Positions 18,183 to 26,933 of a DNA stretch of 64,000 nt are shown here, piece after piece (the stretch's first letter is position 1; every line of letters starts with the position of its first letter). Source of the DNA: Bacteroides oleiciplenus YIT 12058 (GTDB lineage Bacteria > Bacteroidota > Bacteroidia > Bacteroidales > Bacteroidaceae); NCBI RefSeq assembly GCF_000315485.1, contig NZ_JH992942.1:536028-600027 (forward strand), written 5' to 3'. The notes beneath the pieces are model-generated. The model made no database searches and was not told the origin of the DNA. It was given only the letters and a program-made list of their open reading frames with translations. The position numbers and the translations under genes were made by a program.

Positions 18183-19622
18183 ATGAAAAACGTTTTGCTA
18201 TTAACTGTTTTAATTTCATTGTTGACTGTTGGTGCATTTGCTCAAAAGCAACAACAACTATTGCCTGCCGACCAGGAAATCTCTTTAAAATATGGTGCCG
18301 ATCGTTTAGGAAAACGCCATGATGATTCTATGCGGAAATTTCGTGATAATAGGTTGGGCGCATTTATACACTGGGGACTTTATGCCATCCCGGGAGGGGA
18401 GTGGAATGGTAAGGTATACAATGGAGCTGCCGAATGGTTGAAATCGTGGGCGAAAGTTCCAGCAGACGAGTGGCTGAAATTGATGGACCAGTGGAATCCT
18501 GAGAAGTTTAATGCTAAGGCTTGGGCGAAGATGGCTAAGAAGATGGGGGTGAAGTATGTGAAAATTACTACGAAACACCACGAAGGTTTCTGTTTATGGC
18601 CAAGTAAATATAGCCAATATACGGTGGCGCAAACACCTTATAAAAAAGATATTTTGGGTGAATTGATAAAAGCCTATAATGATGAAGGCATTGACGTTCA
18701 TTTTTACTTCTCGGTGATGGACTGGAGCCATCCGGATTACCGGTATGACATTAAGTCGAAAGAAGATGAGGCCGCTTTTAATCGTTTTTTGGAGTTTACG
18801 GACAATCAGTTGAAGGAACTTGCTACCCGTTATCCTACCGTAAAGGATTTTTGGTTTGACGGTACATGGGATGCTAGTATTAAAAAGAATGGTTGGTGGA
18901 CGGCCCATGTAGAACAAATGTTGAAAGATATGTTGCCGGGTGTGACAATCAACAGTCGCTTGCGTGCTGACGATTATGGTAAACGTCATTTCGACAGCAA
19001 TGGTCATTTGATGGGCGATTATGAATCAGGCTATGAACGCCGCCTGCCCGATCCGGTGAAAGATGTGAAAGTGACTCGTTGGGACTGGGAAGCATGTATG
19101 ACGGTTCCCGAAAACCAATGGGGGTATCATAAAGATTGGTCTATAAGTTATGTAAAAACTCCATTAGAAGTGCTGGAACGCATAGTACATGCTGTTTCTA
19201 TGGGAGGAAATATGGTGGTGAACTTCGGACCGCAAGCTGATGGTGACTTCCGTCATGAAGAGAAGGAATTGGCTGATGCCATTGGCAAGTGGATGCAGGA
19301 ATATGGTGAGTGTATCTATGGCTGTGATTATGCTGGCTGGGACAAACAATCCTGGGGGTATTACACCCGTAAAGGAAAAGATGTGTATATGGTTGTTTTC
19401 AATCCCCCTTATTCTAAACTTTTAGTAGTAAAGACGCCGAAAGGTACAAAAGTAACAAAAGCTGTTTTGTTGGATGGAAAAGATATCGGTGTGAAAGAAA
19501 CTGCACGTAATGAATATAATGTGAACATGCCGGCAAAGGCGCCTGCTGGTCCTTTTGTTATCAAGCTACAGATAGAAGAAGATGCAAGTGTAACAGATAA
19601 ATACCGTGATGCACTGACCTGA
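18183..19622 (+). CDS. GH29 alpha-L-fucosidase
   Basis: This is a 479-residue exported enzyme that would remove alpha-linked L-fucose. I chose the ATG at 18183 because it starts a good signal peptide (MKNVLLLTVLISLLTVGAFAQ); the frame upstream to 18096 adds charged residues. GH29 features are FIHWGLYAIPGGEWNG, KYVKITTKHHEGFCLWPSKYS and FWFDGTWD, whose Asp226 fits the nucleophile position. The C-terminal beta domain is short. It begins 95 bases after the regulator gene and starts the enzyme part of the PUL. Linkage preference cannot be read. Confidence 0.9.
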   Translation: MKNVLLLTVLISLLTVGAFAQKQQQLLPADQEISLKYGADRLGKRHDDSMRKFRDNRLGAFIHWGLYAIPGGEWNGKVYNGAAEWLKSWAKVPADEWLKLMDQWNPEKFNAKAWAKMAKKMGVKYVKITTKHHEGFCLWPSKYSQYTVAQTPYKKDILGELIKAYNDEGIDVHFYFSVMDWSHPDYRYDIKSKEDEAAFNRFLEFTDNQLKELATRYPTVKDFWFDGTWDASIKKNGWWTAHVEQMLKDMLPGVTINSRLRADDYGKRHFDSNGHLMGDYESGYERRLPDPVKDVKVTRWDWEACMTVPENQWGYHKDWSISYVKTPLEVLERIVHAVSMGGNMVVNFGPQADGDFRHEEKELADAIGKWMQEYGECIYGCDYAGWDKQSWGYYTRKGKDVYMVVFNPPYSKLLVVKTPKGTKVTKAVLLDGKDIGVKETARNEYNVNMPAKAPAGPFVIKLQIEEDASVTDKYRDALT

Positions 19623-19698
19623 TTTCTGTTAGTATGTGGTTCCGTCAATACTCATTTTTTTAATCTGAATATTCTAACCTTTAATTATATATAATGTT

Positions 19699-20823
19699 AT
19701 GAAGAAGCCTTTTCTTCTTATATTTTTCTTCCTGATAACTGTCATGCAGGTCGTTGGACAGCAACACTTTGACAAGGCTGCCATAAAATCCATCATGAAG
19801 CGAGTGGCGGATTGGCAGATAGCCAATCCTAATAAAGGGGCGGAACATGACGATTTGGATTGGACACATGCAACCTTGTATATGGGAATGCTGGATTGGG
19901 CGGAACTGACGGAGAAAGAAGATGGTGATGATTCATATTACCAATGGTTGCTCCGTATAGGACGACGTAATCATTTTCAAGTAGGAAAGTGGATGTACCA
20001 TGCTGATTTTATTGCCGTAGGACAGCCTTTTATCGACCTTTACAATAAATATGGCAATAAGAAGATGATTGCACCCGTCATGGCGAGAGCTAACTGGATA
20101 ATAGAAAATCCGGCAGAAACGACTTTGGAACTGGATTATGGCAAATTGGAAACCTTGGATCGCTGGTCTTGGTGTGATGCATTATTTATGGCTCCCCCTG
20201 TATATGCCAAACTTTATGCACTAACTAAAGACAAAAAGTACTTGGATTTCCTAAACAAAGAGTACAAAGCCACTTACGATTACCTGTATGATAAGGAAGA
20301 ACATCTATTCTACCGCGACCGCCGTTATTTTGCCAAGCGGGAGGCTAACGGTAAGAAAGTGTTTTGGGGACGAGGCAACGGTTGGGTATTGGGAGGACTG
20401 GCTGAAATATTGCAGGTGCTTCCCCGGAATGAACCTTCGCGTGCCTTTTATCAGGATTTGTTTGTGACCTTGGCTACCCGTGTAGTCGGTTTGCAAAGTC
20501 CGGATGGATATTGGCATGCCAGTTTGCTTGATCCTGCATCCTACCCATCACCTGAAACAAGTGCAACTGGATTTATCGTTTATGCGTTTGCTTATGGTGT
20601 GAACGAGGGGCTTCTCGATAAAAAAACTTTCATGCCGGTGATAGAGAAAGGGTGGCAAGCGTTGGTGGATGCGGTGGAACCAACAGGTAAACTGGGTTAT
20701 GTACAGCCTATCGGTGCCGACCCGCGTAAAGTGACGCGAGACATGACCGAGGTTTATGGAGTCGGAGCATTTTTGCTGTCCGGATGTCAAATTTATAATC
20801 AATTATCTAACCATGAAAAATAA
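19699..20823 (+). CDS. GH105 unsaturated uronyl hydrolase (GH88/105 fold)
   Basis: This 374-residue protein has a signal peptide (MKKPFLLIFFFLITVMQVVGQ) and an (alpha/alpha)6 barrel as in GH105. Motifs include DWTHATLYMGMLDW near residue 55, WSWCDALFMAPPVYAKL (catalytic Asp after WC), GRGNGWVLGGLAEIL, and ETSATGFIVYAFAYGVNEGLL. Known members cleave 4,5-unsaturated uronic acids left at oligosaccharide ends by polysaccharide lyases. No lyase is encoded in this PUL, so the substrate may be cut by an enzyme from elsewhere, or the protein may act on another uronoside. Its last 11 bases overlap the start of the GH2 gene, pointing to coupled translation. Confidence 0.88.
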   Translation: MKKPFLLIFFFLITVMQVVGQQHFDKAAIKSIMKRVADWQIANPNKGAEHDDLDWTHATLYMGMLDWAELTEKEDGDDSYYQWLLRIGRRNHFQVGKWMYHADFIAVGQPFIDLYNKYGNKKMIAPVMARANWIIENPAETTLELDYGKLETLDRWSWCDALFMAPPVYAKLYALTKDKKYLDFLNKEYKATYDYLYDKEEHLFYRDRRYFAKREANGKKVFWGRGNGWVLGGLAEILQVLPRNEPSRAFYQDLFVTLATRVVGLQSPDGYWHASLLDPASYPSPETSATGFIVYAFAYGVNEGLLDKKTFMPVIEKGWQALVDAVEPTGKLGYVQPIGADPRKVTRDMTEVYGVGAFLLSGCQIYNQLSNHEK

Positions 20824-22927
20824 TATATTGTTTTTACTGATTGTTTTGTTGATGTCAGGTGTATCCGGTAAGATGGATGCGCGCGAAGTGACATCATTCA
20901 ATGACGGTTGGGAATTTAAGAAAGGTCCGTTTTCAAAAGACGCTATGCAAGCTGTACAAAAATGGAATACGGATTGGCAGGAAGTAACCATCCCTCATAC
21001 GTGGAATGCAGACGATATGCAGAAGAAAGTGTCTGCTTTCTATGAAGGTGTAGCCTATTACCGGAAAAAGTGTACTTTCCCCAAAAGTATGGAAGGTAAA
21101 CGTATCTTTCTGCGCTTTGAGGGTGTTGGTTCGTGTGCCGAAGTCTATGTCAATGGTTACTTGGCAGGCACGCATAAGGGAGCTTATTCTGCTTTTGTAT
21201 GCGAGATTGGCTCGCAAGTGAAGTTTGGTAAAGAAAACGAGATTATAGTAAAAGCAGATAATGCTTCACGTCCCGATGTCATTCCGACTAATCACATTCT
21301 ATTTGGGGTTTATGGGGGAATTTACCGTCCTGTGTGGTTGATTGTGACGGAACCTTGCAACATCGTTGTGAATGATTGTGCTTCTTCCGGTGTGTATATC
21401 ACTCAAAAGAATGTTTCAAAGAAATCGGCTGAAGTAACTGTAAAGGTGAAAGTGGATAATGCAACCATGGCCCCTGCCTTATTGGAACTGGAGAATGCCA
21501 TATATGATATGGATGGCAAATTAGTGAAGACGCATAAGCAGTCTTTTGAACTTACTCCACAAGGTGTACAAAACTATACTTCTCAGTTTAGATTGCACAA
21601 TCCTCATTTATGGCAAGGACGTGAAGACCCTTATCTATATAAGGTTGTATCACGTCTTATGCAGAATGGGTGCGTGATAGATGAAATTGTTCAACCGTTG
21701 GGGGTTCGCAACTATGAAGTTGTGGCCGGTAAAGGTTTCTTTTTGAATGGAAAACGATACCCCATGTATGGTGTAACCCGCCATCAGGATTGGTGGGGGC
21801 TGGGTAGTGCATTAACTAATAAGGAACATGATTTCGACTTGGCACAGATTATGGATATTGGTGCTACTACTGTTCGTTTTGCACATTACCAGCAATCAGA
21901 TTACATTTATTCACGTTGCGATACGCTGGGCCTGGTTATTTGGGCTGAGATTCCTTTCGTAAACCGTGTTACCGGACAAGAGTGGGATAATGCCCACCAA
22001 CAGATGCGTGAACTGATTCGTCAGAGTTTCAACCATCCTTCTATCTATGTATGGGGAATTCATAATGAGGTGTATCATCCGCATGGTTACACCGCAGCCC
22101 TTACGCAGTCTATTCACGACCTTTGTAAGTTGGAAGATCCGGGTCGTTATACGGTGTCTGTCAATGGTTATGGGCATGCCGACCATCCCGTTAATCAGAA
22201 TGCAGATATACAAGGTATGAACCGTTATTTCGGTTGGTATGAAAGGAAAGTACAAGATATCAAGCCGTGGATAGAGAAGATGGAACAGGAGTATCCTTGG
22301 CAACGCTTGATGCTGACAGAGTATGGTGCGGATGCTAATATCAAGCATCAGACAGAAATTTTAGGTGATGCCCTGAATTGGACAAGTCCCTTTTATCCGG
22401 AAACATTCCAGACCAAAACGCATGAATATCAGTGGAGCATTATCTCCCAGCATCCTTATATTATCGCTTCTTACTTGTGGAACATGTTCGATTTTGCAGT
22501 ACCGACGTCCAAAAGAGGTAGTGTGGATGCTCGTAATATGAAAGGAATGATGACTTTTGATCGCAAAATCAAAAAAGATTCTTACTTCTGGTATAAAGCG
22601 AATTGGAGCAAGGAGCCGGTTATTTATTTGACACAACGCCGGAATGTGGAGCGTGAAAGGAAAGAGACCACTGTGACGGTGTACTCCAATATAGGCACTC
22701 CCAAGGTGTATCTCAATGGACGGGAACTGACAGGTGTTCGGAAGGGCTATACCGATGTACATTATATATTCGATAATGTGCTCTTGAACGATGGTAAGAA
22801 TGTGCTGAAAGCGACCGTCTCTCGCCAAGGACAAGAGTATACGGATGAAATAGAATGGATGTATAATGGAGAACGCGAACGGACAGCAGATTCTCTTGAA
22901 TACGAGAAAGAACATGGTAGTTGGTAA
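20813..22927 (+). CDS. GH2 beta-galactosidase-like enzyme
   Basis: This 704-residue exported glycosidase starts at the ATG at 20813, inside the end of the GH105 gene, which gives a proper signal peptide (MKNNILFLLIVLLMSGVSG). The order is sugar-binding jelly-roll (about 25-190), Ig-like sandwich (about 195-300) and TIM barrel (about 305-600). The acid/base is Glu in YVWGIHNEVYH and the nucleophile is Glu in MLTEYGADA. A short C-terminal DUF4982-like tail (TVYSNIGTPKVYLNG) follows. GH2 includes beta-galactosidases, beta-glucuronidases and beta-mannosidases; the exact activity is not certain. Confidence 0.88.
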   Translation: MKNNILFLLIVLLMSGVSGKMDAREVTSFNDGWEFKKGPFSKDAMQAVQKWNTDWQEVTIPHTWNADDMQKKVSAFYEGVAYYRKKCTFPKSMEGKRIFLRFEGVGSCAEVYVNGYLAGTHKGAYSAFVCEIGSQVKFGKENEIIVKADNASRPDVIPTNHILFGVYGGIYRPVWLIVTEPCNIVVNDCASSGVYITQKNVSKKSAEVTVKVKVDNATMAPALLELENAIYDMDGKLVKTHKQSFELTPQGVQNYTSQFRLHNPHLWQGREDPYLYKVVSRLMQNGCVIDEIVQPLGVRNYEVVAGKGFFLNGKRYPMYGVTRHQDWWGLGSALTNKEHDFDLAQIMDIGATTVRFAHYQQSDYIYSRCDTLGLVIWAEIPFVNRVTGQEWDNAHQQMRELIRQSFNHPSIYVWGIHNEVYHPHGYTAALTQSIHDLCKLEDPGRYTVSVNGYGHADHPVNQNADIQGMNRYFGWYERKVQDIKPWIEKMEQEYPWQRLMLTEYGADANIKHQTEILGDALNWTSPFYPETFQTKTHEYQWSIISQHPYIIASYLWNMFDFAVPTSKRGSVDARNMKGMMTFDRKIKKDSYFWYKANWSKEPVIYLTQRRNVERERKETTVTVYSNIGTPKVYLNGRELTGVRKGYTDVHYIFDNVLLNDGKNVLKATVSRQGQEYTDEIEWMYNGERERTADSLEYEKEHGSW

Positions 22928-22980
22928 TGTTTTTATTATGTATGATTAATTTGTTTGTAATTTTAAATTAGGATTGAAAT

Positions 22981-24525
22981 ATGAAGAACTTTAAATTGTT
23001 GTTGTTAGGGCTTTGCGTTGTAATGTGTGCATGCTCTGCGCAAACTCAGACTTCCATGACCAACGAGTATGGTACAGAATGGCAATGGGAGAACGGAACT
23101 ATTGTAGTGAAGACACCTGAACGTCCGGCTGGACAAAAAAGTGTGTTGGGATTGACTGTTCCGAAGATGGAAAGTGTACGTGTTGGCTTTGTAGGTCTGG
23201 GCATGCGTGGTCCTGGTGCAGTAGAGCGTTTTACGTATATACCGGGTACGCAGGTTGTGGCGTTATGCGACTATGAACAGTCACGTGCTGAAAAGTGTCA
23301 GAAATATCTGAAAAAGGCATCTATGCCGAAAGCTGCTATCTATTCAGGGGAGAAAGGTTATGAAGAACTTTGCAAGCGCGATGATATAGACTTGGTTTAT
23401 ATTGCTGCGGACTGGTTGCATCACTTCTCTGTAGCTAAATGTGCTCTGGAGAACGGCAAGCACGTAGCTATTGAAGTACCTTCGGCCATGAATTTACAGG
23501 AATGCTGGGATTTGATAAACCTGAGCGAGACTACCCGTAAGCATTGTTTTATATTGGAGAATTGCTGCTACGACTGGTATGAGATGAATACGTTGAATAT
23601 GGCACAGAATGGTGTGTTTGGTGAGATAATCCGTGCACAAGGTGCTTATATTCACAATCTTGCCCCGTTCTGGAATCATTACTGGAAGGCAGGCGAAAAT
23701 GATAAATTGGGATGGCGTTTGGATTATAACATGCGTCATCGTGGTGATGTATACGCTACTCATGGTCTTGGTCCGGTGGCTCAAGTGCTTGATATTCACC
23801 GTGGGGATCGTATGAAAACATTGGTGGCTATGGATACCAAATCTGTTATCGGTAAGGCATTGGTGGAAGAAAGAACAGACTCCGTATGTAATAACTTCCG
23901 TAATGGCGACCACACTACGACTATGATTCGCACTGAGAATGGCAAGGTAATCGAGATTCAACATAATGTAATGACACCGCAACCTTACAATCGCCTCTAT
24001 CAGCTTACGGGTACGAAAGGTTTCGCCAACAAATATCCGGTCAGAGGATATGCTCTTGATGCGGAACAGTTATCTGCTTCGGGGGTTCAGCCTAAGATAG
24101 ACGACTTGAATTCACACGGATTTCTGCCTAAAGCCGAAATGGATGCACTTGTAGAGAAATATCAGCATCCGATATTGAAAAAATATGGTGAACTGGCTAA
24201 GGAAGTAGGCGGTCACGGGGGGATGGACTTCATTATGGATTGTCGTCTGGTGTACTGTTTGCAAAATGGTCTGCCGTTAGATATGGATGTATATGACTTA
24301 GCGGAATGGTGCTGTCTTGCTGAATTAGGAACACTTTCTATGGATAATAATTGTGCAGCTGTGGCATTTCCCGATTTTACTCGTGGTGAATGGAATGTTG
24401 TAAAAGGCTATAAACATGCTTATGCGAGCCCCGAAGTGGAAAAGTCAACTGAGGAAAAAGCGGAGGCTTTCACTGCTGAACTGAAGAAACTGGGAGCTAT
24501 AGAATGGGCGGAAGCCGAAAAATAA
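22981..24525 (+). CDS. Gfo/Idh/MocA-type GH109 glycosidase-like lipoprotein
   Basis: This 514-residue protein has a lipoprotein-like signal (CVVMCACSAQ) and a nucleotide-binding fold beginning VRVGFVGLGMRGPGAVERF near residue 65. The rest fits the GH109 group, with HKYAFV-type IEVPSA, the conserved NCCYDWYEM, and GHGGMDFIMDCR. In GH109, NAD stays bound and drives hydrolysis, as known for alpha-N-acetylgalactosaminidases. Exported Gfo/Idh/MocA proteins in Bacteroides PULs have been seen with broader specificity, so the GalNAc call is tentative. It is the last gene of the PUL enzyme run, 53 bases after GH2. Confidence 0.82.
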   Translation: MKNFKLLLLGLCVVMCACSAQTQTSMTNEYGTEWQWENGTIVVKTPERPAGQKSVLGLTVPKMESVRVGFVGLGMRGPGAVERFTYIPGTQVVALCDYEQSRAEKCQKYLKKASMPKAAIYSGEKGYEELCKRDDIDLVYIAADWLHHFSVAKCALENGKHVAIEVPSAMNLQECWDLINLSETTRKHCFILENCCYDWYEMNTLNMAQNGVFGEIIRAQGAYIHNLAPFWNHYWKAGENDKLGWRLDYNMRHRGDVYATHGLGPVAQVLDIHRGDRMKTLVAMDTKSVIGKALVEERTDSVCNNFRNGDHTTTMIRTENGKVIEIQHNVMTPQPYNRLYQLTGTKGFANKYPVRGYALDAEQLSASGVQPKIDDLNSHGFLPKAEMDALVEKYQHPILKKYGELAKEVGGHGGMDFIMDCRLVYCLQNGLPLDMDVYDLAEWCCLAELGTLSMDNNCAAVAFPDFTRGEWNVVKGYKHAYASPEVEKSTEEKAEAFTAELKKLGAIEWAEAEK

Positions 24526-24558
24526 ATAATAACTGGTCTTTTGGGGATGAGTGTAAAG

Positions 24559-24708
24559 CATGAGAATAAGAATCTTTCTTCTGCTTCCGAACTATACTTA
24601 CTCCTTACTTTCTCCCTACCTACTCCTTACCTACTCCCTACCTTCTCCCTATCTATAAACAAGGAGAAGGTAGGGAGTAGGTATGATAGGATAGTGGTTC
24701 AGATAGGG
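24559..24708. repeat. Interspersed hairpin repeat, copy B
   Basis: The flanks are essentially identical to those of copy A at 7021-7170. Its core differs but forms its own hairpin: 24629-24650 pairs with 24661-24682 (21 of 22 positions) around a 10-nt loop. More CCTACTCC-like words lie upstream of the left arm. It sits between the PUL and the ilv promoter. Confidence 0.85.
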
Positions 24709-24844
24709 TCCCGGTAAAACGAGAATAAAAGTGGCTATCTGTGGCAAATTACTCATTTTTGAATTGTATTAGTGATAAAATAGGATTTAAAAGCTGGGTT
24801 TTCTTACGATTAATCATATTTATCTCATTTTTTTCTTCAAATTG

Positions 24845-24875
24845 TTTGGAGTTTATAAAAAAGCCCTTACCTTTG
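24845..24875 (+). promoter_or_regulatory. ilv operon promoter
   Basis: TTTG at 24845-24848, a 19-nt spacer and TACCTTTG at 24868-24875 make a textbook Bacteroidetes sigma-AB-type promoter. Transcription should begin near 24882, giving a leader of about 200 nt before ilvD. Confidence 0.85.
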
Positions 24876-24912
24876 CAGCACAATTAACAAGAATAGTAAA
24901 GTAAATAAAGTT

Positions 24913-24987
24913 ATGAACCTACATACATCTATTAACCTGGCAGTCCTGCATATTATTCGCGTCGTGGTCTTGGAGTCAAGAGCGTGA
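24913..24987 (+). CDS. ilv leader peptide (branched-chain amino acid attenuator)
   Basis: This 24-codon reading frame begins at ATG 24913 and reads MNLHTSINLAVLHIIRVVVL plus four residues before TGA at 24985. Eleven of its 24 residues are Leu, Ile or Val, including two adjacent Ile and three adjacent Val codons followed by Leu. It lies about 30 nt after the predicted transcription start and before a terminator that precedes ilvD. This is the design of leader peptides controlling ilv operons by transcription attenuation in other bacteria. It is too short for routine gene calling. Confidence 0.85.
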   Translation: MNLHTSINLAVLHIIRVVVLESRA

Positions 24988-25066
24988 GAAAGGTTATTGT
25001 ATGTACTCGTACGTTAAGATATCAATTTAGGAGCCTTTCTCACCATAAGTGAGGGAGGCTTTTTTA
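24984..25066 (+). promoter_or_regulatory. ilv attenuator: antiterminator and terminator
   Basis: GTGAGAAAGG at 24984-24993, overlapping the leader stop codon, is perfectly complementary to CCTTTCTCAC at 25034-25043. The same right-hand segment also pairs, as 25032-25043, with 25049-25060 (12 bp, two G-U pairs, 5-nt loop) to make a terminator followed by six T residues. The pairings exclude each other. A ribosome stalled at the Ile/Val codons would leave 24984-24993 free and favour read-through. A ribosome reaching the stop would cover it and allow termination. Confidence 0.85.
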
Positions 25067-25084
25067 TTAAAAGGAGATTTGAGA

Positions 25085-26884
25085 ATGAAACACCAGTTAC
25101 GCAGTTCGTCCAGCACGCAAGGCCGCCGTATGGCAGGCGCACGTGCGTTGTGGATGGCAAACGGCATGAAGAAAGAACAATTAGGAAAGCCTATTATCGC
25201 AATAGTCAATTCATTTACGCAGTTTGTTCCCGGACATGTGCATCTGCACGAAATAGGGCAACAAGTGAAGGCTGAGATTGAGAAGCTGGGATGCTTTGCT
25301 GCCGAATTCAATACGATTGCCATTGATGACGGTATTGCGATGGGACACGATGGCATGCTCTATTCGCTTCCTTCGCGAGACATCATTGCCGACAGTGTGG
25401 AATATATGGTGAATGCGCACAAGGCGGATGCGATGGTTTGCATCAGTAACTGCGATAAGATTACTCCGGGTATGTTGATGGCTGCTATGCGCCTCAATAT
25501 CCCTACGGTATTCGTTTCCGGCGGACCGATGGAAGCTGGAGAATGGAATGGTCAGCATCTCGACCTGATTGACGCTATGATTAAATCGGCGGATGAAAGC
25601 GTAAGCGATGCTGATGTAGCCCAGATTGAGCAACATGCCTGTCCCTCTTGCGGCTGCTGTTCCGGTATGTTTACCGCTAACTCGATGAACTGCCTGAACG
25701 AAGCTATCGGTTTGGCGTTGCCGGGCAACGGAACCATTGTGGCCACTCATGCCAACCGTACGCAGCTTTTCAAGGATGCTGCCAAACTGATTGTAGAAAA
25801 CGCTTATAAATATTATAATGAAGGGGATGACAGTGTACTTCCCCGTAGCATCGCTACCCGTCAGGCTTTTCTGAATGCTATGACGCTGGACATCGCGATG
25901 GGTGGTTCAACCAACACCGTGCTTCACCTGCTGGCTGTGGCACATGAGGCGGAAGCTGATTTCAAGATGGATGACATCGATATGCTGTCCCGCAAGACTC
26001 CTTGTTTGTGTAAAGTTGCCCCGAATACTCAGAAGTATCATATTCAAGACGTAAATCGTGCCGGAGGCATCATCGCTATTATGAGCGAGCTTGCCAAAGG
26101 CGGCTTAGTCAATACGGACGCAAAACGTGTAGACGGTATGACGCTGGCAGAAGCTATTGATAAATACAGTATTACCAGCCCGAATGTTTGCGAGGAAGCC
26201 GTTAAGAAGTATAAGAGTGCTGCTGCCGGAAAATTCAATCTGGTGCTGGGGTCACAAGAGGTTTATTATAAGGAACTGGATACAGACCGTGCCGGAGGTT
26301 GCATCCGCGACTTGGAGCATGCTTATAGTACGGACGGTGGATTGGCAGTTCTGAAGGGTAACATTGCCCAGGATGGTTGTGTGGTGAAGACGGCAGGTGT
26401 AGATGAAAGTATCTGGAAGTTTACCGGCCCTGCCAAAGTGTTCGATTCACAGGAAGCTGCTTGTGACGGTATTCTCGGCGGAAAAGTCGTCAGTGGTGAT
26501 GTCGTCGTCATCACGCACGAAGGTCCGAAAGGCGGTCCGGGTATGCAGGAAATGCTTTATCCGACTTCTTACATCAAATCGCGCCACTTGGGCAAAGAGT
26601 GTGCGCTGATTACGGACGGTCGTTTCAGTGGCGGCACATCAGGTCTGAGCATCGGACACGTTTCTCCCGAAGCGGCTGCCGGAGGTAATATCGGTAAAAT
26701 ACAGGACGGTGATATGATTGAAATCAATATTCCCGAACGTTCTATTAACGTCAAACTGACGGATGAAGAACTGGCAGCCCGTCCGGTGACACCCGTTACC
26801 CGTCAACGCGAAGTCTCAAAGAGCCTGAAGGCATACGCAAGTATGGTGAGCTCGGCAGATAAAGGAGCTGTGAGACTTATTTAG
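25085..26884 (+). CDS. ilvD: Dihydroxy-acid dehydratase
   Basis: This 599-residue cytoplasmic Fe-S enzyme converts dihydroxy-isovalerate and dihydroxy-methylvalerate to the keto acids of valine and isoleucine synthesis. Cluster and metal-site motifs are CISNCDKITPGM and CPSCGCCSGMFTANSMNCL; the C-terminal GRFSGGTSGLSIGHVSPEAA is also typical. I chose ATG 25085 because AAAGGAG stands just before it; the upstream in-frame GTG at 25049 lies inside the terminator stem. It is the first gene of ilvD-ilvB-ilvN-thioesterase-ilvC, controlled by the leader described above. Confidence 0.96.
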   Translation: MKHQLRSSSSTQGRRMAGARALWMANGMKKEQLGKPIIAIVNSFTQFVPGHVHLHEIGQQVKAEIEKLGCFAAEFNTIAIDDGIAMGHDGMLYSLPSRDIIADSVEYMVNAHKADAMVCISNCDKITPGMLMAAMRLNIPTVFVSGGPMEAGEWNGQHLDLIDAMIKSADESVSDADVAQIEQHACPSCGCCSGMFTANSMNCLNEAIGLALPGNGTIVATHANRTQLFKDAAKLIVENAYKYYNEGDDSVLPRSIATRQAFLNAMTLDIAMGGSTNTVLHLLAVAHEAEADFKMDDIDMLSRKTPCLCKVAPNTQKYHIQDVNRAGGIIAIMSELAKGGLVNTDAKRVDGMTLAEAIDKYSITSPNVCEEAVKKYKSAAAGKFNLVLGSQEVYYKELDTDRAGGCIRDLEHAYSTDGGLAVLKGNIAQDGCVVKTAGVDESIWKFTGPAKVFDSQEAACDGILGGKVVSGDVVVITHEGPKGGPGMQEMLYPTSYIKSRHLGKECALITDGRFSGGTSGLSIGHVSPEAAAGGNIGKIQDGDMIEINIPERSINVKLTDEELAARPVTPVTRQREVSKSLKAYASMVSSADKGAVRLI

Positions 26885-26933
26885 TGGAAAGTTGAGAATT
26901 GAGAGTGGAGAGTTAAACTTGAAAATTGAAGAA

